Part shown: one piece after another, positions 46,601 through 58,600 of the stretch
Position numbering within the stretch: position 1 is the first letter of the stretch
How the letters are laid out: the number at the start of each line of letters is the position of its first letter
Assembly (NCBI RefSeq): GCF_964355755.1
Contig: NC_092675.1
Span: 12,043,312-12,107,311 of the forward strand
Length of the DNA: 64,000 nt
Direction: 5' to 3'
Source of the DNA: Antedon mediterranea
Lineage: Eukaryota > Echinodermata > Crinoidea > Comatulida > Antedonidae
Program-made: the position numbers and the translations under genes
The notes under the pieces: model-generated
What the model was told of the DNA's origin: nothing
Databases searched by the model: none
The model's input: only the letters and a program-made list of their open reading frames with translations

Positions 46601-49600
46601 CAGGGATACCCTGGGGTGAACATTTCAGTCCAACGCGATACACATGACCAGTTCAAGATGCAGATGAGTGACATCTCCATTCCTGTTGCTTCTGGATGAT
46701 CTACTTTCCATTTTTCCAGATGGCATTTGTGTTGCCATGGTTACAGTATTTATATTGGGATGTATAAGTATTTTAACGATTTTTTAACCAGTAGAAATAC
46801 AAAGATGTTCAACAGCAGTTTGACAATGACCTCCATGTTGTATGACGTTCGGACCATCTGGGCTGGATTGTCAACAGACCTGGTGATTGAAAAAGTTTCT
46901 ATGAGAAGCCTCAAAGAAAACCAGAGGTTTGACAAGAGAATATAGGAATGCGTACATCCAGACCAAATCTGCGCTGAAATGTATGTAATGCCTTGTAATA
47001 GTATCAGGGCGTTACTTCAGCAGCGGCCAACATAAGACCTTATGGCCACACGTCAGGAACACAATGGCAATTGAAAAATCCATTTGGTTACGACTCAGAG
47101 ACTTCATACCATTGACACGGGAGTTACTGCAGGTGACTCGGAATATTAGCAATGTGGTATTAAGCATTGAATATTTTGGCCAGAAAGTCTTGCAATGTAT
47201 TCAAGATCCTGCCAATAAAGTCATATGTGTGCATCAATCCTACAGTTCCAGAGGAGACTCGAGGTGACTTTGTTATCCACCAACACTTTTTGAAACTACC
47301 AAATACTTTCAGCTAATAAACCAACATGATGCCACATGGAAAAAACTTCTTCTGAATAGTCTAATACATCCAACTCACTGAATGATGTCCAGTAGGCCTA
47401 CATTTTAGATGGTAGTGCTCTACTGCACAGCATTCCATGGAATAGTGTAGATCTGTAAAAAATATTGCTCTGCATAGTCTTTGATAATTATGAAAGCGGC
47501 TCATCCACCAAAGACGGCGCACATGGTAAGGCGGGTGAGGTGGTAGTGTCCCTGTACATTTTACCAGTGACATGTTCCACAAAATAGGATCACTTTCTGT
47601 AACAAACAACAATTTATAAATCTTCGTAACTAGTATTTAAACAACATGGCAATGAGTGAATGCAGCTGCTGATGCAGATGTTCTTTCGGATAGTACAAAA
47701 AACCATTGAATCAGCAAACAGGAAAACATCTGTCATTATCTGATGACACGGATCTACTAGTGCTCCTCTGCAGTCAAGCATTTAAAACATCTTGTGATAT
47801 TCTTTAGACTGGAGCTGAGATGCTGGACTATCAAACTGGTTCAAACAGTACTTTTGAGAGACATCTGTGATAACCTTCTGTTTGCTCATGCGATACTGGT
47901 GACACAACATCCAGAGTTTTCGGAATTGGAAAACAAGTGGCTCTAAAAAAAGCTTGTCATTGCACTTATTTCTGACATTATGCTGTAGTCTTCAGATGTA
48001 AACAGAAAATGGTTTAATGCGTCTGTACAATGGACTACCTGGACAACGTGGAATGCCTTTGACTCCATCCCATCTACAAGTACAACCTCGCATATCGCCA
48101 ACTTCATAATCCTACCACAACCAAGGTACTTAACATCATGTTCAAGTTCAAGTTATCTTTTAGCAATGGAGTGGGGTTGATATGTGTACCGAGGATTGGG
48201 GATGGAAGATCAGATGATGGAAACATGGTTCCTCTACACACAGACTTAAAGTCAGAACCTGAGTATCTCCTTGAAGCATTCAGAGGTAACTAGAACTACA
48301 TGTGGTGAATGCAATGGCATTGCACTGTACTAATACCCGAACAAGAAAGTGATACTGATGACATATAAGTTGTGAGTCCTTTTCTATTTGAAGGATTAAA
48401 CAATATCATCCCACACGGAGCAATTCAAATAAAAAGGTCTGGATTAAAATGATCTTACAAAATATACAAAAATATCACAATATACAGTACAATATAACAA
48501 GAGTCAAAGTTCAAGAATTTAAGAGTCAGATGGCAACTGGCAAAAACGAATTTCTTTTCCAGTTTGTTCTACATGCCGGGCATTGAAAGCGACGCCCATG
48601 AGGCATGAGCTCGAAATCACTGAACAAGGCATGGTTAACATTTTTTAGAATATAGCTCTACTTTTTTCTAGAGTTTGCATGTCACACAAGGAAGATAAGC
48701 TACGAAGTTGACAACCTATTAATTTAGAACTTAAGTTAACAATTCTTTGTAGTGAGTTTCTCTCTTTGACCCTAAGACTAAAAAACCAGCATATAAAGGA
48801 AAAAAGTTAAAACGTTCTCAATAAAGGAATTATAAAAAACCATGAGAATTACTTTATCAACATTAAAATGGTTCAGCTTCCTTAACAGATAAAGTCTCTG
48901 CTGTCCTTTCTTTACTATTGCCTCTGTATTTAATTCCCAGCTGAGATTGTCCTCAAATATAGTACCTAGGTATTTAAAGGGGGATTCTGGGTTTAAAATT
49001 GCTTTTAAATATCGTTTATTTATTAAATAAAAAACATTATAACAATATAGACATGTCAGAATGAAGAAGTAATAACGAGAAATTAAAAAAATTAAATTTC
49101 ATATACATTTTAGGGTAAATTCATGGAAAGTCTGTTTTTCAGCAGCTTAGGGAAGCTCATTAATATTCATGAGATATTCACAAAATCACGTCATCAGTGG
49201 ATTCCAAACTCGCGACGTCAAGCTTGTACGTTATGTTCTCTCTCCTCTGTCAAACGATGACCACCCGATCATTGTGAAATACATTTTTTTGTAGATTTGC
49301 TAAGCTAGGCCTAAAGTGTAATAATAACAGTAGTAGCATATATTTATTTGACATTTAATGAAATACAAAATTTAGTACAGATTATAACGGAGTCATAAAT
49401 TATACTATTTTTATACCTCGAATTAATAGTACAGATTGTATATCGGCTTCACGTACTAGTAGGCTAGGCCTAGCCTAAATCATTTTATTCATGCCGGGGT
49501 GAGAGCCATTTCTGACTAGGGATTCCATGCCACGATGGCTACGTTAAAACATTGCATTGGGGCCGGCCATCATTCATGGGCCTAGCTAGCCTATTACTAA

Positions 49601-52600
49601 ACGATTGGCCCATAAATAACAAAACTCAGTGGATTCCAAACCCATCCTATCAAAACCAAACTCCTAAACAATCTAGGCCTAAACCTAAAACGTTCTACAA
49701 AAATCGGCTGTAAATATTGAGGCAAAACAAGGTCCGATCGCCGTCCGCACGTCTAATAAGTAGGCCTAGTTAGTTTACTCTCCAAAAAAGCGGATACTGC
49801 ATCAAGCAAGTAGACCGGTAGTAGGAAGGAGACCTAGCTAGCCTAGCCTAGCCGATCCGGCTAGCTAGTGTAGTAGACCCTATGCGAATTGATACTACCA
49901 GGCCTTTTACTATAGGCTACACTTGTTAAAATTAGCAATACTGTACTTATGTTTACAAATATTCCAACTCTTTCATTCGAGCTATATTATCTATACCATT
50001 CCGGTAGGTTGAGTCGACCTTCAATCAAATACTGTACATCGTTCATGTTGTGATATAGACGGGGTATACTCGACCCGACCAGTTTGGTATTGTATACTGT
50101 ATCTGCTTATCACGTGACGATGCCAGGCATGGGCAGAGAGAGCACGTGTATCGTCGTCTCGCTCTCCTCGCTCAGCAGGTGGTGCAGGATTGTATACGTT
50201 ACGCTTCATTGATTTTGAAGGCTTTCCCTAAGTCAGTGCGAAAATCGGCAAACGTAAAGTGCAAACTTATCTAATTTTTCACTGTTTTGATGGATTTTCA
50301 TAGAAAATTGATTTTATAAATGGGAAGACCGACTAAAATTACATAAGATAAGTATAATTTTACAAAAGTAATTGATATGGTTAATGATAACGAGTCGTCG
50401 GAAGATTGACCATTTCACGAATTTCGTATTCTGTAACCACAGTGTGATTTTGCCGTAGCTGCACTTGTAATCTGGCCTCATTTCACAGCCTTCGTTCTGC
50501 TTCACTGGGCACTTATATAAATTGAAACTTTTACCGTTCAAGAGACAAACAAATATATTTTACATTTTTTACTATTCATTTTAAACCCGGAACCCCCCTT
50601 TAAAGGAATGGACAATATCGCTGGTTCATCATTTGTGGGGGATACCAGAGGGCTGCGTCCTTTCTCCTTCCTAAAATCTACAATTATCTCCTTGGTTTTG
50701 GTCACATTGAGTTCCAAGTAGGAGTTTCCACAAAATTGGATAAAATCATCTTATGCGGAACCATGACCGTCCTGTGAATTTTGAAGGAGAGACAGCAATA
50801 CAGTGTTGTCAGCAAATTTGAAAAGATGACTATTGTCCTGTTTGCTCCTACAGTCATCCGTATATATAATATACAGGAGAGGAGAGAAGACGCAACCCTG
50901 TGAAGATCAAATACTTGTCATTACGTACATTCGTTGATAATAAAATTATCAAAAATCTATCTATAGTAAATCATGAGTTGATTCCAAATTATCAAGACTC
51001 ATTAATTAATCAACAATAGTACATACGGCTAATGAATTTCAATTTTCTTCTAGCTAGCATCATTTTTCCTATTTCATGACGATACAATAGGTACAGGAAA
51101 AACATTATTTGCACCAAATACTTCCAAAATATAAATATAATATATATAAACATAATTTAGTTTTACGCTATTTTAAGAAAATTTGAGTTTTTGTAAAAGG
51201 TCAATGACCTTTTGACCTCTAGTTACATATAACTGTTGTATTAATTGTTTTTTTAATGTATATTATTAGTAGGATATATATACTCTACACATTGGTACTA
51301 AAGCTATTTAGATATGATTATAAAACAATGGATTATAGGCATAAACGCTACCCCCTACCCCAAAATTGTTTACATTACATTTGATCAAGAATCAATTTCA
51401 ATAAGAATAGTACATCATTACTTTTAAAATTTTTCTAGTTAACATCATGTTTCCTATTTTATATATCGATAGGTACAGATGAAACACAATTTTGATTAAA
51501 TGCATATACAATTATGGCACAATATTACAGTTAATAATTTTTTTAAGGAAAATAATGAGTTTTTGTAAAAGGCTTAATAACCTTTTGACCTCTAGTTATA
51601 TAAATAAATGTTGTATTTTGTTTTTTTAAATTGCATATTAGAAAGAAATATATATTCTACACATTGATATCAAGATTATTGAGATTGGATTATAAAACCA
51701 CAAGGTATGGGCATAAATGTTACCCCCTACCCCAAAATATTTATGGAATAAAATCACTATATAGTTGTTGAGATTACGTAAAAAATAATGTGTTCCAATG
51801 CTTCAATTTTCGGTGACTTTTAATATGTCATTATAAACTACATTTGGAATGAAAAAAATTAATGTTTCGTTACTATTGCAATTTGTGGTGGGTTTACCTC
51901 TAAATATCACTGGATTGACTGGACTATTATGTAGTAAATAAAAATCAACACCAGTTAATGTAGAAACAGTCAACAGCTTATGTAGTAACGAAAATTGCCT
52001 CCCAGCTTATGTAGTTAATATTGCCAGCTAATGTAGAAAATGTTATATATTTTACAAAAATGTCTCATTCATGTGCAAATGCATCGATCTTTACTTAGCT
52101 ATCAGTCTTTCCATCTCTCATAAGCAACCAACTTTCTAAAACGACCACACATCGTAAGCAACCATCTCTGTTAAGGCACTGCTTCTCATAATCGACCACC
52201 TCTCGTAAGGGATCACCACCTCTCGTAAGGGATCACCACCTCTCGTAAACGACCACCTTTCTTAAAGACCACACCTCTCGTAAGTGACCACCTCTTTTAA
52301 AGGACCACCTCTCTTAACAACCCCACCTCTCGTAAGTGACGACCTCTTTTAAAGGACCACCACCTCTATTAAGGGACTGCTAAAAAAATCAAATTTTTAG
52401 TAAAAATTATGGGAGGTGGCCGCTTACCAGAGGTACCAAATGCACTAATTAGATAGGAAAAACAAACAGGCTTTTGAGGTGGCCGTTCACAGAGGTTCAA
52501 CTGTAGTAAATAGCGGCCATTTTGAATTTATGCTAATTAACTCCTCCTTCTTGATTTTGGTAAACTTTGGATATGATTGGATCAACCACACAGACACAAA

Positions 52601-55600
52601 TTATTATTCTGTTACAATTTGTTCTAGGTTTAACTATACTTTTACTGGACTATTGTGTGAATTTTGTTTTGTAAATCAAGTGTTTTCGTCTCAGGGCCGT
52701 ACTAGGCCTAGGCTACATCGATTTCATTGACTTCCTGCCTAGCAATTTGTTATTACCCTCAATGCTCTGATGAGAGAGATTAATCAATAGTAATGTTTCT
52801 ATATTTTAACACAATTAAGGCTTTTACATGTACCTAAAGCGAGTTCTGTGCCTTGAGTAGCCGGCCAGTTGCTCATCTGCTCCCATGCCAACAAGTACCA
52901 CCTGCAATAAACCAACAAAGAGATAAATCGACCACATACAAAATAAAAAAAAACTGTTTAATTTATGGAACAATGAGCCCATTTTGTTGGTAGTTCTCTG
53001 GCCCCCAAAACCCAAGTATACTCTGGCTGAAAATAATTCTTTATAATAACTGGGAGGACATGCATGACATTGAAATTTTGTGGCTTGAATTTATCAGGTC
53101 AATCAGGTAGTGAGAAGTTGACAAACTTTCCGACAACCAAATTGCTTAGAGTTAAACAAGTTGGCTGTGCTGATATATCTGATCCTTCCACACTTGCTAG
53201 CATACTAAGTGATATAGGAGTATAAACTCAACACAAGATTCCTTATTCTTTCTAATTTATTATATAGTAATTTTAATCTATCTTATCAATAATTAAGCCA
53301 ACTTGTATCAGTAGTAGTACTGCTATTATAACTATACTCATATGACACCTGTCACAAGTGGTATATTCTACAGTAGAACCTCCTTATACGGTACGGGACC
53401 AATAAAAGGCATACGTAAAACATGGGATTCGTAAAATCCAGGTTGACATTAAATTGACCACCATGCCCATACAACGAAATGGAAACAAAACATTTTTATT
53501 AATATTTAGTATCAACAATCGCTAGGCTGGGCCTAGCCAACACCAGTAGTTGTAGTATATTGGTATGACAGTGTATATGTAAATGAACTGATTTATTAGA
53601 CACCGTAGTCCTATGCATTAAGCATAGAACTGCGTTGTCCTATATTATAACAATAGGGATATATCTAGATAAACATGTGTGTTTGCGGCCATTTTCTAAT
53701 TAAACGTATGTATTGTAGTTGAGATCTTCGAAACTGTGAAGAAATATATAAAGCTGTAAAAACTGTTATAAAGTGGTTATTAGAGATATATAATTTATGT
53801 TTTTTAGGAATTTTCGCCATTTGTGGCCATTTTGTTTTAAAAACCTATTTCTCCTACCTGGATTTTCTAGACTTTTAGTATGTTCATATAGGGACCTATA
53901 GAAATGCATTGTGGGGAAATAAATTCTGTTGCAACTTTTTTAACCATATTTCATAGTTTTCCTGTACTATTATATAATATCAATATGAAGTCTGACATTC
54001 TATCTATTGAAAGAGTGTTAGGTGTATCTCTTGGTGCATCGAAAGTGATGAGTTCAAATTTAGAGTACAACTAAATGCTTATCTCTCTACCACAAGAAAT
54101 GTTCTCAAGACCATATGCTCTATTTATGATCCATTAGGATTTATCGCTCCCGTCCTCATTGTTGCAAAGACGGTTCTTCAAAGTGTCTGCGCATAGAATC
54201 TTGATTGGGAAGATAAGTTGGGTCCCGAAGAGCAGCGCAAATGGGAGAAATGGTAGATAAAGAACTTGTATTTATACTAAGCATACCACGCTGTTACAAA
54301 CCAATCAAATTTAAAGCAGTGTCTGAAGAATGTCATCAGTTTTCTGGTGTGAGTGAAACTGCGTATGGTCAATGCTCCTACTTGCGATTGATTGATGGAG
54401 ATGGGAAGGCAGTTGCCTCCTGTTTGCTTGGCAAGGCCAGAGTAACTCCCTGCTAATAAGATTACGATACCTCATCTTGAGTTGAATGGAAGTGGTGGTA
54501 TCAGCACGAGTGAGTCATATCCTGAAGAACGAGATGGATATTAAAGTACCAATAAAGGATTACTTTTGGACTGATAGTAAAGTTGTACTACCTAATGTTG
54601 ATGATTGGCTCTACATCAATTCTTTAGATAACCAAAGTGATGAAGCAAGCCGAGGACTGACAACTCTCTAATTACTCACGACATCAAAGTGGACGAGTGG
54701 ACCTGATTTTCTGGAACAAGATAGTGAATTAAAATGTTCAAGGCAAGATGCCGTCGACGAAGAAGCAACAAATCTTGTTTCCACAGAATTTAACGCTTGT
54801 TTGCTGTTACAGCCGTAACTGCAAGTCCGACCGATGTGATTGGTAGAATACTTAAGAAGTTCTCTAAATGGACAATGTTAAAGAAAGTGATTAATCAACT
54901 TTTAAACCTGACGACAAGATTAATGCAAGCAAAAATCAAACTTAAAACTAATGGGATCATGAATGAGTTATCTGGACACCTTATTCCGACGGTTGATAAT
55001 TTGCAACTAGCAGAGACATTACACATCGTTTTGTACAACTTGAACATTACTTACCTGAATTTAATGTTTGGCAAGAGTTTAAAGATGACCATAAAAAAAA
55101 TTAAAAAAACCATAATAATGAGGTTCTTACTTTAGATGGACTTGTATAAAAATTCTTGTCTTGACCCCTGGCTGCAAACCAAATTGCACAACCTATACTG
55201 TCATCAAGAACAGTATTGTGGGGATAAACTAGATCACTTATTCTAGATGATCTGCAATAAAGAAAAATTGCATTTGATGATTCAATACCATAATAAACAA
55301 TAATAGATGTATTTACCAAAATGGAAGACATGTAAAATGGCAATATCAGAGGTTTACAGCCAAAAGGATTCATTTAATTATAAAATATTTAAAAGACTAT
55401 CACAATGTGAATTAGATTACAAAATAAAAAACAATAAGCATTGAAATATTGGAAGCAATTTAAATGTACAATAATAATACTAGTTAATTCAATTTAATGG
55501 AGCGCTAGTTAATTCAATTTAATGGAGCGCATTGCCATCGCCCTAGATTTTAATATGTTCTTTCTCAATCAATTCTCTTTCACATGCGTTAAAAACATTT

Positions 55601-58600
55601 TAATTGTTATTACGTCATCATATTAACAAATTACGAGAGTTACTTAATTTCGTCTATACAGTATATTTCAATCTGTTATAGCTCCTCACAATAATTAGTG
55701 ACCCGCATAATTAAAACTTATTATGGAAGCTGTTCAATTGTAGATATGAATTCCTATAAAAATGTTGTCTATCTGATGTCATGACATCATCATATGGCCA
55801 GTTGAATTTAAAAAGTCAGATTTACATCTCTTTCATAACAATTCATCGCAATACCATGCATCTCGCTTTTTCGTGTCTAAAATTCTTCAAATTTTCATTA
55901 ATGTAATTATTCAGATAATTATCTTCTAAAATTGCTATCTTTATTTTACATTTCAATGATGTTATTATGTTAAAAATTGGATTAAAAGATAGGTCTCGTA
56001 ATTTCATCTATGCTACACTGTATATAACATATACAGTGTATTCCGTAAATACTGTTATGATTTATGACACCAAATTGGTAAAATTCAGCCCTGTAAACAT
56101 ATTTAATCCATGTCATAGGATAGCATAATAATATTTTAATGTGTGTGCATGTGGCGTTTGCGCGGATAACCCGAACTCTTCTTCTTTGTTATTCTTGTTT
56201 CTTTCCACGATTTTTGTAGACAGCCTATATCTAATAATTGTGAAAATAAATTTGTATAACTTGGTAAAAAGATTGACATTGATGTGTAGATGTGAAGCCA
56301 AGCTTTACGCATGTTTTTTATGAAAAAGTTGAAAAATTCGTAAAATTTATGTCTTTTTTTAAACAGTCACAGATTCTAAAGTAAACGGTGACATTTATAT
56401 TTATTACATGGAAGGTGATGAGTTGTAGATATGGGATCATGCATCAATATGGCTAACCGGACATTGTGACGTCATCATATGGCCACTCAAATATAAAATA
56501 TAGGATTTTTGTCTCTTCGTCATAGCTCATCACATTTAATAGAGCGCATCTCCACTTATGCGTACCTCAATTTCTGCAAGATTTGATATTGTCTAGGACC
56601 CCATTTACACTTACGCTTGGGTCCAGGGCCGGTTGCAAATATTTACCTTTTAGGCCGGCCCAGAGCGTTTACACTAGCGACACAGATTACTGGTCGTAAA
56701 TAATTTTATCGGAAGTACCATTGTATGCTGGGATACGAAGTACAGTTTGTTTACATTTTTCTCTCTCGATCGTCAATTCAACTTTCCGCGCGAACCGACC
56801 GTTTTATATTTATACTGTATTGTTGTTTTTTGTCCCGTTAAAAACAAAATGAACTCCCACTGTTTTATATATAATATATGGCTGTATTTTATGTATATGC
56901 GAAACAAGCGGAGGAATACTTTATTGAAAGAAGTCACAGATGAGGATAATGAAGAGGTTCTTTTTACAAAATATCAAGATCGTGTTCAAGGAGGAAGGTA
57001 TGTACCGAGAATGTCGGATCGTCATAACAACAACCTCATAAAAAGGTCAAACGTTGTTCACGGTTCATTGCGTAAGCCGGCCAAAAACGTAAAAGCCGCT
57101 CCTGAACCTACCTGGAGAGGAGGCCCAGATCTGCGTCCGGCCCAGGGCCGGCCTAACTTTTTGGAGTATTTACACTTATCAATTGCCGACCCAGGGCCGG
57201 CCTAAATCGTAAGTGTAAATGGGGTCTTAGTCAATCAATTGTCTTTCGCATGATTTACCATTTTATAAATTTTGATGACATCATCATGTTCAAAAGCTTG
57301 AATAACTTGGGTCACTTATTTTCATCTTTACAATAAATTTCAATATGTTATAGCTCATCAGAAGGAAAAGTGATTTTCATGATTAAAACGTTTTCTGGAA
57401 CTTGAAGCTGAATTTTACAGTAGATACAAATTCATGTATAAATTTTGCGCATTGGATGTTGTGACATCATCATATGGCCAGTTGAATTATAATTTTCATA
57501 TTTTGCGGCATATAGTTCATGACATTTAGAAGAGCTTGCATCCATATTCTATGTACCCAAATTTCTTCAACACTTTAATATGTTGTTGCTCAGATAATTC
57601 CCTTCTAAAATTGCTATCTATGTGTTTCATTTTGATGACATCATGTTAAATTTGATTCAATTCATTACAACCAAAATACCTCATTGATTGAAGTTCTTCA
57701 TATGTAACATTCACCTGAAAAAATAAAAATATTGTCAACATTTTTATGTTGTGTATTTGCTGTATTTTTGGTGTGCATATAGTAATAGTGTATAGCTGTA
57801 CATCTAGGTGGTTATTTCCCGCATTTTGCTACTAATGTACACATGAATTTAAAGAAATCTTCACAGATGAAAAAGCATTAAAATGAATGAAACACAAAAC
57901 AATCTTATTACAATGCCGATTTCTTCACACTAAGATTTCGTCAAAATACAATGAAAATGTGCATGATATTAAGGAGAAGACAAGTTTAGAGGATACTACA
58001 GAAATTTAAACCAAAGAAGGCAGGACACCGTAGCTTCCTAAATGGAGACTACATAAAACAAAAATTGGACCAAAGCTACTTAGGGCATGTAACGCCAAAT
58101 GAAGTGACATTGCCAAATGAAGTTCGCGTGGCCTGTATCGCACAAGGCTAGGTCACTTAATTTGGCAGCACGTTTCTGGCGAGCTAATCGTGTTATAAAT
58201 ATTGATATTACTTATTTCCAAATAAACACAAACTGAAAATTATTAACCGGAGTATTTCTAACCTAATAACCTTTACTCATTGTATGAAATTAAACCATTA
58301 TAACTGAAAAATACGCCGAAAATTTACTATTTTAGTGTAAAAAACGAAAGGCACTGTCCATCGAAAAATCTAGAAAACTCGAAATGCATGATGGGAAGCC
58401 TACCGATCCCTTTCTAAGCAGCTGGAAAAGAAGACTACTCGTTTTAGCGCCAAAGGAAAGTGTCTGAAGTCACGTCTGCATGTTATGCGGACATGGTCTG
58501 GGACAATTTGCCTTTGGCTCTAAAGCGTTTTTATAGAGTTTGAGTTATGGGACGCTATTGCTGCATTATTTTCTAGTAATATTTTGATTTGACGTTCCTT

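Larger units (their letters stand above)
46223..51926. mobile_element. 5.7-kb TIR element, TTA target duplication
   Basis: The ends read TAGTACAGTCAATCTAATGA and the inverse of TAGTCCAGTCAATCCAGTGA. Inverted similarity continues inward (acaaattgcaatagtaac; atattaaaagtcaccgaaa-like words). It is bordered by TTA on both sides (46220-46222 and 51927-51929). Removing it restores the minisatellite word gcttatgtag. It holds a decayed uncharacterised gene and a LINE remnant that itself carries a TTAA-flanked element. The class is not certain; a 3-bp TWA duplication fits PIF/Harbinger. Confidence 0.8.
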
